Shown here: positions 51,761 to 59,720 of the stretch, piece by piece
Numbering within the stretch: the stretch's first letter is position 1
Layout: each line of letters begins with the position of its first letter
Assembly: GCF_900129775.1 (NCBI RefSeq)
Contig: NZ_FQWV01000001.1
Coordinates: 331,780-395,779 of the forward strand
Length of the DNA stretch: 64,000 nt
DNA from: Halobaculum gomorrense
GTDB taxonomy: Archaea; Halobacteriota; Halobacteria; Halobacteriales; Haloferacaceae
Direction: 5' to 3'
Made by a program: the position numbers and the translations under genes
The notes under the pieces: generated by a model
The model's input: only the letters and a program-made list of their open reading frames with translations
What the model was told of the DNA's origin: nothing
Databases searched by the model: none

Positions 51761-52210
51761 TCAGACGATCGCGCTCCAGATCGGCTCGATGACGAAGAAC
51801 AGCGCCTGATAGCCGGCGTAGGCGACGACCAGCACGGAGGCGACGAGCGCGCTGTTCGGCCGGTCCAGTTCCATGTCGTTGCGCGCCTCGACGGTGCGGG
51901 CCTCGTACTCGAAGAAGTCGGAGATCACCATCCCGAGCACGAGGATGGACAGCACCATCCCGCCGTGCGGGTGGACGACCATGTATCCGAACGACAACAC
52001 GATGAGCAGGACGTTCACGATCTCGTGCGGAAGGTACCGACCCATCGCCTCGTCGTCGCCCTCGGCGGCGGCCTGCTCGTAGCTCCGTTGCGCGAGCACG
52101 CGCGTGAGGAGATTGACGAGCACGACCGCGAGGATGGCGAACGGCAGCACATCCGCCACGGACTCCAGCGCCCCGAGCGGGACGAGGAACTCCAGCGGTG
52201 ACGGTAACAT
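51761..52210 (-). CDS. Four-helix membrane protein, unknown
   Basis: 149 residues with about four hydrophobic segments (around VADVLPFAILAVVLVNLL, IVNVLLIVLSFGYMVVHP, MVLSILVLGMVISDFFEYEA, ALVASVLVVAYAGYQALFFVI). Conserved-looking polar residues are HPHGG, and the DFFEYEARTVEARND loop. No domain I can name. An acidic loop faces the cytoplasm. It stands between the epimerase pair and the NAD-kinase-like gene. Confidence 0.8.
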   Translation of the reverse strand: MLPSPLEFLVPLGALESVADVLPFAILAVVLVNLLTRVLAQRSYEQAAAEGDDEAMGRYLPHEIVNVLLIVLSFGYMVVHPHGGMVLSILVLGMVISDFFEYEARTVEARNDMELDRPNSALVASVLVVAYAGYQALFFVIEPIWSAIV

Positions 52211-52309
52211 GGTCACAACTCGGTCCACGACTCATTAGAAGCTTTCCAATCCCGGGCGGGGCGGCGTCGGAGCGGCGACTCGCACGCCTCGGACGGCCGC
52301 GCGCGACGG

Positions 52310-53035
52310 TCAGCGCCGCGGGCGAGCCGACTGCTCTGCGTGCGGCACTCGCATGAACGGAACGCGGCCGTCGACGGCGACGCGGATGTCGACGTTCGGC
52401 GGAACGGTGCCCGCGACCTCGCCGTCGGCGATCAGCCGCACGTCGCAGTCGTCGCGCTCGACGCGCAAGCGGGCCTCGTCGTCGAGGACCCACGTGTCGG
52501 CCGTCGTCGCGAACGGTGAGACGGGAACCACGGACAGTCCGGTCCCTGCCGCGAGCACGGAGCCGCCAGCGGCGCGCGCGTACCCGCTGGACCCCGCGGG
52601 CGTCGCGACCACGATTCCGTCCGACCGGACGCGACCGATCGCCTCGGGATCCCCGGCCTCGGCGACGGCGTACTCGGAGATGCGCGCCGGCTCGACGGTC
52701 ATCAGCGTCGCATCGAGTACGGCTCGCGCGCGCGACTCGCCCCCGACGGTCACCGAGAGCGTCGATCGCAGCTCCGTCCACCCTTCCCCGTCCGCGACGG
52801 CCGCGATCGCGGCCCCGGCGTCGGCCCGGGGGACGGCGTGGCGACCGTCGCCGGCGTCGACCGGGAGGATCGGCGCCGACGGGTCGCCGAGGGCGGTCTC
52901 GACGAGCGCGCGCTCGCCCAGCGTGACGACCGCGTCCGGGTCGGCCTCGGCGTCGACGACCGCTCCGCCGGCGACCCTGATGGCCTCGCGGAGAGTGTCG
53001 TCGTCGCCGGCCAGCGCCGCGCGGAAGTCGGTCAT
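52310..53035 (-). CDS. NAD-kinase-like protein lacking the GGDG motif
   Basis: 241 residues. The C-terminal half follows the ATP-NAD kinase fold closely: RVRSDGIVVATPAGSSGYARAAGGSVL (the substrate-binding T/S-D-G...TPTGS-x-Y segment), then VVPVSPFA and a VDGRVPF end. The N-terminal half is short and lacks the GGDGT catalytic motif; VTLGERAL and PVDAGDGR are the nearest strings. It may be a regulatory or altered-substrate paralogue. Haloarchaea often have two NAD-kinase-like proteins. Confidence 0.78.
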   Translation of the reverse strand: MTDFRAALAGDDDTLREAIRVAGGAVVDAEADPDAVVTLGERALVETALGDPSAPILPVDAGDGRHAVPRADAGAAIAAVADGEGWTELRSTLSVTVGGESRARAVLDATLMTVEPARISEYAVAEAGDPEAIGRVRSDGIVVATPAGSSGYARAAGGSVLAAGTGLSVVPVSPFATTADTWVLDDEARLRVERDDCDVRLIADGEVAGTVPPNVDIRVAVDGRVPFMRVPHAEQSARPRR

Positions 53036-53139
53036 GCTGTCGGGGTAGTCCGGGTGTTGACTTAATCGACGGGGTCTCCCCGTGACCTCGCGGGCTGGCT
53101 GGTGGAGGACCGCTCCTCGTTCTCGTTTTCGTTCTCGTT

Positions 53140-54486
53140 CTACTCGGTTACGGCGCCGTCGTCGTCGTACGGCCAGTCGCCGATGACCTTCATGCCGGTC
53201 GCCTTGTCCTCCGCCTCGAGCGCGGCGGCGATCTCGCTCGGGTCGCGGTGCGCGACGGCGGTGTCGGCGTCGGCGAGGTCGGCGACGAGCGCGGTCAGCA
53301 GGATCGCCTGCTCGCGGAGGTTCCGCACCGCCAGTTTCTCCAGCGTGTCGGCCTCGGTGTGGCCCCAGCCGCGGCCGCGGCCCTCGGTCTCGCCCGCGAC
53401 CATGTACCCCGGGACGCCGTGGATCACGAACGGCCAGTGGTCGCTGTGGGGGACCTGCTCCTCGCTGGTCGAGATCGGGTGATCGAAGCGGTCCGCGAGG
53501 CGGTCGGCCGCCGCGGTGAGGTCGTCGAAGCCGTGCGTCGACAGCGACAGCGTCCGGCCGAAGACGTTCGAGTCGACGTTGACGACCGCCTCGATTGCGT
53601 CGCGGTCGGCGCGCTCGGCCTCGATCCCGGAGCCGACGAGGCCCACCTCCTCGGCGCCGTAGGCGACGAAGCGGACCCGGGTGTCGAGCAGGTCCTCCAC
53701 TGCGGCCAGCGCGTTCGCCACCTCGACGATCGTGGCGGTCCCGGCGCCGTTGTCCATCGCCCCCTCCGCGATATCGTGGGCGTCGACGTGCGAGGAGACC
53801 AGGACCTCCTCTTCGGTGTCGGGACCCAGCTCGGCCATCGCGTTGCCGCTCGTGGCCTCGGGCGTCTCGCAGTCGACGTCGACGGTGACGGAGTCGCCCG
53901 CCGCTCGACGGGCGAGGCGCGCGCCGACCTCCGCGCTGACGCCGACGGCGGGGATGTCGCCGATGGGGGCGTCGTCGGTGCCGACGGAGCCAGTCGGCGG
54001 GAGACAGCCCTCCACGTGGTTGCGGAAGACGAACGCCGCGGCGCCGTGTTCGACCGCATAGTAGTACTTCTCCGTCCGGTGGATGAAGCGGTCGACGTCG
54101 TCGGGCGTGTCCGAGGACATCATGACGACGTTCCCCTCGATATCGCCCTCTTCGAAGTCGGCGGGGACGCCGTGCCCGAGGTCGACGAACTCGGCGGTCA
54201 CCTCGCCGGCGGGCGAGCGCGGGAGCGCGATGCACCGCTCGTCGCGGCCCGCGGCCCGGACGCCGGCGTCGCCGCGCTCCCACCCCTGCAGGTCGAACTC
54301 GTCGATGTGTGTGTTGCGACAGCCCGCCGCCGCGAGCGCGTCTCGAACGCGTTCGAGGCCCTCGCGTTCCCCGCGCTGGCCCGCCATACGGTTGCCCACG
54401 TCGACGAGGTCCTCCAGTAGGGCCCACCCGGCGTCGCTCGTGAACACGTCGCCGATCCAGTCGGTTCGTTCGGAGAGATCTGTCAC
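53140..54486 (-). CDS. M28 family metallopeptidase
   Basis: 448 residues. A zinc aminopeptidase with an inserted PA domain. Zinc ligands and catalytic residues are recognisable: SSHVDAHDIAEGAMDNGAGT (His and Asp), YGAEEVGLVGS (catalytic Glu pair), VNVDSN (Asp) and GWGHTEADT (His). The PA part includes AAAFVFRNHVEG. No signal peptide is evident, so it is probably intracellular. The GTG start directly precedes TDLSERTDW; other in-frame starts lie far upstream in non-conserved sequence. Confidence 0.9.
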   Translation of the reverse strand: MTDLSERTDWIGDVFTSDAGWALLEDLVDVGNRMAGQRGEREGLERVRDALAAAGCRNTHIDEFDLQGWERGDAGVRAAGRDERCIALPRSPAGEVTAEFVDLGHGVPADFEEGDIEGNVVMMSSDTPDDVDRFIHRTEKYYYAVEHGAAAFVFRNHVEGCLPPTGSVGTDDAPIGDIPAVGVSAEVGARLARRAAGDSVTVDVDCETPEATSGNAMAELGPDTEEEVLVSSHVDAHDIAEGAMDNGAGTATIVEVANALAAVEDLLDTRVRFVAYGAEEVGLVGSGIEAERADRDAIEAVVNVDSNVFGRTLSLSTHGFDDLTAAADRLADRFDHPISTSEEQVPHSDHWPFVIHGVPGYMVAGETEGRGRGWGHTEADTLEKLAVRNLREQAILLTALVADLADADTAVAHRDPSEIAAALEAEDKATGMKVIGDWPYDDDGAVTE

Positions 54487-54599
54487 ACTCGCCCGGTCCG
54501 CGGGTTCGGGTAAAGAGGTTCGGGAGCCGGCCGCGGGGGCCGGAAGTCGACGGGAGGACGGGGAGTCCCCGGAAACGGGGCCTCCGTCGATCGCCCCTG

Positions 54600-55241
54600 C
54601 TATCGGGCGACACGGACGAACTCGTAGGCGTACACCCAGTTGAGCAGCACGTACGTCACGACGCCCAGCGCCAGCGAGACGATCCACGTGCCGGCGGCGA
54701 TCCGGCCGATCTTCCTGTGGGGAGTCTCGGTGCGCAGTTCCTCGGGCGTGTGGGTCCACCCGAGCACGACCGCATACAGCACGACCGGCACCGTCAGCAC
54801 CGACAGCACGATATGGACCGCGAGCATCACGAGGTAGGCGACCTCGACGGCGCCGGCGTACGCGCCGAGGAACGCGGTCTCGCGGATGATGATGTGCTTC
54901 TCGCCCGGGCCGCCGCCGACCTTCGCGAGGTACATGACGAGAAACACCATGATGAGGCCGAACGAGGCGCTCATCGCGGCGGCGTGCTTTCGCACCTCGC
55001 CCGCACGTATCCAGCGCCACCCGAGCACGAGCAGCGCCGTCGTCACCGTGTTGACCGCGGCGATGGCGTGGCTCAGGAGGTTCACCTCGTCCTGCGTGAG
55101 CGTCGGGAACACCGACTCGGGGACGACGCCCGCGAACGTCCCGATGACGAGCGCGTAGCCGACGACCGAGACGACCGCGACCGTCGCGCGCGGGTACCGT
55201 TTCACCGTACCGAGCGGGCCGCTCGCGTCCGCTGTTGCCAT
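54600..55241 (-). CDS. DUF420 family membrane protein
   Basis: 213 residues with about five membrane segments. Conserved DUF420 features are the His/Asn-bearing helices LLSHAIAAVNTVTTALLVLGW and RKHAAAMSASFGLIMVFLVMYL, and ETAFLGAYAG before VAYLVMLAVHIVLSVL. The family has been tied to heme-copper oxidase assembly in some bacteria, but there is no oxidase gene here. Its function in haloarchaea is unknown. Confidence 0.85.
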   Translation of the reverse strand: MATADASGPLGTVKRYPRATVAVVSVVGYALVIGTFAGVVPESVFPTLTQDEVNLLSHAIAAVNTVTTALLVLGWRWIRAGEVRKHAAAMSASFGLIMVFLVMYLAKVGGGPGEKHIIIRETAFLGAYAGAVEVAYLVMLAVHIVLSVLTVPVVLYAVVLGWTHTPEELRTETPHRKIGRIAAGTWIVSLALGVVTYVLLNWVYAYEFVRVAR

Positions 55242-55345
55242 TGCTCGCGATTGGGGTGGGGCCGACTTGCGTCTTCGGGTTCAGGTCTCGGCGTCGACTT
55301 AACTCCGGGGAAAAGCCTACACGCGCGGACGCGGACTCGGCGGCT

Positions 55346-56125
55346 GTGTCTCCTCTCCCTCTGGTCTCATCGCCGGTGTTCCCCTCTTCGCTGTCGACCG
55401 CGTTGTCGTGGGCGGCCGACTGGTGGGAGCTGTGGGCGCTCATCGCCGTCGGCCTCGTCGGCGTCCGTCTCACTCCCGTGGTCGTCGCCCGGTCGGAACG
55501 GCCGGCCGGCCTCCCGGAGGATGCCGCCCGCGCGGTCGAACGCGCCGGCGTCCCCGCCGACCGGGTCGGCGTGCTCCGCCGCGACGGGCGGGTGCTCGCG
55601 TACGCTGCGGGGCTGACCGCGGGCCACGGCCGAGTGTTCGTCTCGACGGGCCTCCTGCGCGAACTCGACGCCGAGGGCGTTGCGGCGGTCGTTAGCCACG
55701 AGTACGCTCACCTCGCCAGGTCGCACGTCCCACTGCGGCTCGGCGTTCCCTGCGCGTACGCGGTCGCGTGGGCCGTCGACGCGACGCTGTTCGGACGGGC
55801 CGGGCTCGTCGCCGGTGCGGCGCTGGCGGTGCCGCTGGCGTACCTCTCGGTGCGCGTCGCACGCTGGACCGAACACGACGCCGACGCCGCGGCCGCACGG
55901 GGCGCCGGCGACGACTTCCGCGACGCGCTCGCCCGGCTCGCCGCCGGCGGTCACCTCGGGCGGACGGCACCGGCAGGGGGTCGACTCCGCGGGCTACTCG
56001 CCGCGCTGTCGATGCATCCGCCGCTCGCGGAGCGGCTCCGACGGCTCGACGAGGACACGGGCCGCAGCGGCGACACCCGGGTCGCCGACGGGCCGGCCGG
56101 ATCGGCCGCCCGCGGCGACGATTGA
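55346..56125 (+). CDS. M48 (HtpX-like) zinc metalloprotease
   Basis: 259 residues. The zinc site is HEYAH in AVVSHEYAHLARSHVPLR; the third ligand is probably the Glu in ARWTEHDADAAAARGAG. One N-terminal hydrophobic segment (WELWALIAVGLVGVRL) and two central ones make it membrane-bound, with the active site facing the cytoplasm as in HtpX. The GTG chosen lies just before the hydrophobic part. It is expected to take part in membrane protein quality control. Confidence 0.85.
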   Translation: MSPLPLVSSPVFPSSLSTALSWAADWWELWALIAVGLVGVRLTPVVVARSERPAGLPEDAARAVERAGVPADRVGVLRRDGRVLAYAAGLTAGHGRVFVSTGLLRELDAEGVAAVVSHEYAHLARSHVPLRLGVPCAYAVAWAVDATLFGRAGLVAGAALAVPLAYLSVRVARWTEHDADAAAARGAGDDFRDALARLAAGGHLGRTAPAGGRLRGLLAALSMHPPLAERLRRLDEDTGRSGDTRVADGPAGSAARGDD

Positions 56126-56141
56126 GGGAGAGTGGCGCGGA

Positions 56142-57188
56142 TCAGATGACGCCGGTGAACGTGGCGACCTCGACCGCCGCGTCCTCGTTGACGCCGTCGC
56201 CGAGGATGGTGTAGCGGTCGCGAATGGTGTGGGCGGTCGTCAGCGCCTCGATCACGGTCTCGTCGTCGATCCCCAGCTCCTCGGCGGTCGTCGGGGCACC
56301 GATCGCCTCCAGCGCGTCGCGGATGGCGCGCCACTGGCCGTTCTCGCCGGTGTGGAGGAACTCCGTGAGGACGGAGCCGACGCCGACCTGGTGGCCGTGC
56401 AGCGCCGGCGACTCGGCGACCCGGTCAAGCTGGTGGGAGAAGAGGTGCTCGGCGCCCGACGCCGGCCGCGAGGAACCGGCGATCGACATCGCGACGCCCG
56501 AGGAGACGAGCGCCTTCGAGACGATCCACGACGACTCCTCCAGCCCCTGCTTGATCGAGTCGGCGCTGTCGACGAGCATCTCGGCGGTCATCTCCGAGAG
56601 CGCGCCCGCGTACTCGCTGTACTCGACGTTCTTCAGCCGACGGGCGAGCCGCCAGTCCTTGACGGCGGTGTAGTTCGAGATGATGTCTGCACAGCCAGCG
56701 GTCGTGAGGGCCCACGGCGCGTTCGCCATGATCTCGGTGTCGGCGATGACCGCGAGTGGCGGGTCGGCGGCCACCGAGTGGCGCGTGTCCCCCTCCGGGA
56801 TCGACGAGCGACCGGAGACGATGCCGTCGTGGCTCGCGGCCGTCGGCACCGAGACGAAGCCGACCCCGAGCTCGTCGGCGGCCATCTTCGCGAGGTCGAT
56901 CGGCTTGCCGCCCCCGAGCGCGACGAGGAACGTCGCCCCGGCGGCCTCGGCGGCCTCGACAATCTCCGCGACCGCGCCGAAGCTCGCCGAGTCGACCGTG
57001 ACGGTCTCGGCGCCGTCGAACTGCGCCCGCAGGCGGTCGCCGGCGAGCTCGTTCGGCGTCGGCGAGGTGACGAGCAGCGGCGTGCCGGAAAGCGACAGCT
57101 CCGCGACGGCCGTCCCGGCGTCATCGAGCACGCCGTGTCCGACGAGGACGTTCCGCGGGAGCTTGATCCACGTCGACTTCGCGAACAT
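56142..57188 (-). CDS. egsA: sn-Glycerol-1-phosphate dehydrogenase
   Basis: 348 residues, full length. It reduces dihydroxyacetone phosphate to sn-glycerol-1-phosphate, the backbone of archaeal membrane lipids. Landmarks: the NAD-site loop LVALGGGKPIDLAKMAA, FVSVPTAASHDGIVS, the Zn ligand Asp in CADIISNYTA, and the two His in GAEHLFSHQLD and HGHQVGVGSV. It is a decisive archaeal marker. The ATG is the only sensible start. Confidence 0.95.
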   Translation of the reverse strand: MFAKSTWIKLPRNVLVGHGVLDDAGTAVAELSLSGTPLLVTSPTPNELAGDRLRAQFDGAETVTVDSASFGAVAEIVEAAEAAGATFLVALGGGKPIDLAKMAADELGVGFVSVPTAASHDGIVSGRSSIPEGDTRHSVAADPPLAVIADTEIMANAPWALTTAGCADIISNYTAVKDWRLARRLKNVEYSEYAGALSEMTAEMLVDSADSIKQGLEESSWIVSKALVSSGVAMSIAGSSRPASGAEHLFSHQLDRVAESPALHGHQVGVGSVLTEFLHTGENGQWRAIRDALEAIGAPTTAEELGIDDETVIEALTTAHTIRDRYTILGDGVNEDAAVEVATFTGVI

Positions 57189-57414
57189 GGACGGTGGTTC
57201 CGTGCGGGGGTGTAAAGGGGTTGCCGTGTCGCCGGGGCGGGCGGTCGCGGCCGGAATGACCGGACCAAGGCGAGCGTTCATATCCGATGACGGGGCCACG
57301 GTCGCCGATGCGGTGACGAGCGACCCGGCGCGCCAGCGGGTGTGCGACCACGCGCGTCGGGAGGGAATCCGGTCGCCTGTTCGCCATCCTCCGTTCAGCG
57401 ACGGCCGCGGCGGA

Positions 57415-58101
57415 TCACACGAGCGGCCTGAGCGTCCGCGCCGCGTCGAACAGGAACGCGACGCCGAAGCCGCCGAGCAGCAGCGCCGACAGTGCGGCGA
57501 CCGCGGGCGCCAGCGCCTCCACTCGGCGCTTGGCCGCAACGAGCGCGCCCGGGAAGCCGGTTACCCACAGGCCGATGCCGCCGAAGAAGCCGACGATCAG
57601 CGCGGGGCTCCCGGTCTCGACGACGAGCGTGCCGGCCAACTCGCTCACCTCGGCGGCGTCGAACACGTCGATCTGCCCCGGTTCGAGCAGGCCGACGCCC
57701 ACCGTGAGCCAGAACAGCACCTGATAGGGGTTCGCCAGCGCCAGCGCCAGCGCCTTCCGGAACCCCGCGGATTCCTCGTCGATCACGTCCGCGTCGATGT
57801 CGAGGAACGATCCGTGGATCTCGCGGACCGAACCGTACGCGTAGTACAGCATGAGGACGCCGCCGACGCCGACCATGAGCCCCTTGACGAGCGGCGCGTC
57901 GTTGAGGAATCCGACCACGCCGATTAGCGAGAGCACAAAGAAGATTGCATCCGCAGTGGCCGCGCCGAGCCCGGCGCGCACGCCGGCGGTCCAGCCGCGG
58001 AGCACGCTCTCCTCGGCGATGACGGCGTTCATCGGCCCCGGCGGCGCGGCCAGCGCGAGGCCGAACACGACGCCGGCGATCAGCGAGGCGACGACTGTCA
58101 C
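57415..58101 (-). CDS. LysE family translocator
   Basis: 228 residues from the GTG that begins TVVASLIAGVVFG. Six membrane segments, starting with GLALAAPPGPMNAVIAEESVLRGW, the LysE/RhtB signature (PGP-x-N followed by the E-rich helix). The middle has LANPYQVLFWLTVGVGLL. It likely exports amino acids or related solutes. A longer start at 58164 would add 21 residues without a membrane segment. Confidence 0.85.
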   Translation of the reverse strand: MTVVASLIAGVVFGLALAAPPGPMNAVIAEESVLRGWTAGVRAGLGAATADAIFFVLSLIGVVGFLNDAPLVKGLMVGVGGVLMLYYAYGSVREIHGSFLDIDADVIDEESAGFRKALALALANPYQVLFWLTVGVGLLEPGQIDVFDAAEVSELAGTLVVETGSPALIVGFFGGIGLWVTGFPGALVAAKRRVEALAPAVAALSALLLGGFGVAFLFDAARTLRPLV

Positions 58102-58173
58102 GTCCGGTGTCGAGGCGTGCTGCCGTGAACAATGCGCCGGTTTCCGCTCGGAACCGCCCGTCACCGCGCGCCG

Positions 58174-58875
58174 CTACACCAGCGCCAGCACCGCCGCCGA
58201 CACGGTACCGATGACCGTCTCCCAGACCGAGAACCCGGTCAACAGCGCCAACACGGTGTCGAGCCCGAAGAACGCGAACAGCGCCGCGCCGGCGAGGTGC
58301 GCCTTGCGAACGTCAAAGCGGTGGCTGAACCGGTGGAAGAAGAACGCGTTCGCCAGGCTGACCGGGATGATGACCGCCATCTCTCCCACCCAGATGGCCG
58401 GTGCCGCCCCGTACTGTGCGGCGAGGCTGATCGTCACCAGCTGCGTCTTGTCGCCGAACTCGCCGGCGGCCATCATCGCGAAGATGGAGAGGAAGCTGCC
58501 GAGTCGGCCGGTGATCTCGCGGCCGAACAGGGTCACTGAGCCGTCGATCCCGGGCATCACCTGCCCGCCGTCCGGCTCCGCGGAGGGGAGACCCTCGCCG
58601 CCGTCGGGCGCCGACCGGAGCAGCAGCACGGCGAACACGAGGAACATCGCGGCCGTGAACGCGTCCAGCATCGCTCCCGACAGCACCGACTGGAGCGCGG
58701 CGCCGAACCAGATCTCTAGCGCCGTCCACCCGGCGAACGCCGTCCCCGCGGCGGCGACGACGACCGCCGGGCGGTACCGCGTCGACAGCCCGGCGATAAT
58801 GAACTGCACCTTCTCGCCGGGGAGCACCGCCAACTGGGCGATGGCGGCGACGACGACGATCTCCCAGAAGCTCAC
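58174..58875 (-). CDS. GDT1/TMEM165 family cation exporter
   Basis: 233 residues, six to seven membrane segments in two repeats. The second repeat has the family motif E-x-G-D-K-T as GEFGDKTQLVTISLAAQYG; the first repeat has a relaxed form in LPGEKVQFIIAGLS. The family moves Mn2+ or Ca2+ across membranes. Between the repeats sits an acidic loop (APDGGEGLPSAEPDGGQ). The GTG start overlaps the DtxR regulator stop (GTGA), strongly linking it with metal-dependent control; Mn2+ export is the most likely role. Confidence 0.88.
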   Translation of the reverse strand: MSFWEIVVVAAIAQLAVLPGEKVQFIIAGLSTRYRPAVVVAAAGTAFAGWTALEIWFGAALQSVLSGAMLDAFTAAMFLVFAVLLLRSAPDGGEGLPSAEPDGGQVMPGIDGSVTLFGREITGRLGSFLSIFAMMAAGEFGDKTQLVTISLAAQYGAAPAIWVGEMAVIIPVSLANAFFFHRFSHRFDVRKAHLAGAALFAFFGLDTVLALLTGFSVWETVIGTVSAAVLALV

Positions 58876-59621
58876 GCGCCGCCCACCCCCGCGTCGGTCG
58901 CGGCGGCGCCGTTCACCTCTTCGACCGGGCGGACGCGGACCGCGCCGGCGATCGCCTCGGGAAGGCTCTGCTCGCGCTCGCCGCCGTCACCGTCCGCATC
59001 GCTGCCGTGCGGCTCCCTGTCGGGGCCGCCGACGACCGTCACCATCCCGAACGGTGCGATGTCGACCACCTCGACGGTCGTCCCGGGCGTGATCCCCGCG
59101 CGATCGAGGTACTCCAACTCCTCGTCGTCGCGGTCGCTGACGCGCGCGATGACGACCCGGTCACCGACAGCCACCTCGGTGAGGGGTCGGGTGTCGTCGT
59201 CCGCCGGCGGCTCGAGATCCGCCCCGGGAATGGGGTCGCCGTGGGGGTCGACCGCGGGATCGCCCAGCGCCGAGGCGACGCGGCGCTCGAACTCCTCGCT
59301 GATATGGTGTTCGAGCGCGTCGGCCTCCTCGTGAACCTCGCTCCATGAGTAGTCGAGTCGCTCGGCGAGGTACGCCTCCAGGAGCCGATGGTGTCTGAGC
59401 ACCTCCAGCGCGACGGTTCGGCCCTCCTCGGTGAGCTCCGCTCCCTTGTACTTCTCGCGCTCGACGAGACCGCGCTCTTCCAGCGTCTCCAGCATGCTCG
59501 TTACCGTCGGCGGCGTCTTGCCGACGCGCTCGGCGATCGCCGAGGTCGACACCGGTGGTCCCGATTCGGTCTGGAGAACGTAGATCGCCTTCAGGTAGTC
59601 CTCCATCACGTCGCTCAACAT
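58872..59621 (-). CDS. DtxR/MntR family metal-dependent regulator
   Basis: 249 residues. N-terminal winged helix (VMEDYLKAIYVLQ, VGKTPPTVTSMLETLEERGLV), metal-binding and dimerisation domain (VALEVLRHHRLLEAYLAERLDY, then LEHHISEEFERRV), and a C-terminal SH3/FeoA-like domain (VAVGDRVVIARVSD, GITPGTTVEVVDIAPFG). It would repress in the presence of Mn2+ or Fe2+. It is co-transcribed with a GDT1-type exporter, which is rather unusual for a repressor and suggests metal-dependent activation or autoregulation. A matching dyad lies just upstream. Confidence 0.92.
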   Translation of the reverse strand: MLSDVMEDYLKAIYVLQTESGPPVSTSAIAERVGKTPPTVTSMLETLEERGLVEREKYKGAELTEEGRTVALEVLRHHRLLEAYLAERLDYSWSEVHEEADALEHHISEEFERRVASALGDPAVDPHGDPIPGADLEPPADDDTRPLTEVAVGDRVVIARVSDRDDEELEYLDRAGITPGTTVEVVDIAPFGMVTVVGGPDREPHGSDADGDGGEREQSLPEAIAGAVRVRPVEEVNGAAATDAGVGGA

Positions 59622-59635
59622 GTCGTTGTGAAGGA

Positions 59636-59649
59636 TTAGACGAGTCTAA
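59636..59649. promoter_or_regulatory. Operator-like dyad TTAGAC-GA-GTCTAA before the DtxR gene
   Basis: Six-base inverted arms with a two-base centre, 15-28 bases before the DtxR start codon, over the expected TATA position. The half-site TTAGnC resembles the TTAGG/CCTAA sites of DtxR-family repressors, so autoregulation by the downstream gene is likely. Confidence 0.65.
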
Positions 59650-59720
59650 CTGAAATATGCTGCGGCTCGAACACGGGCGGAGAGGTCGTCGGATCCGTCG
59701 GAATCGTCGCGTCGGGGCGG

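Noticed and set aside
53105-53139. Short CTCGTT-type repeats before the M28 gene stop
   Set aside because: Simple-sequence run of five or six imperfect hexamers in non-coding DNA; no array structure that would suggest CRISPR or a functional repeat.
52310-54613. 767-residue minus-strand reading with the NAD-kinase-like protein at its end
   Set aside because: The N-terminal 500 residues are Arg-rich and lie over the M28 peptidase in another frame; only the last 241 residues, from an internal ATG, make a protein-like sequence.
57258-57420. Short plus-strand frame between egsA and LysE
   Set aside because: It runs on into the LysE gene on the other strand, has no promoter-like signal and shows Arg-rich shadow composition.
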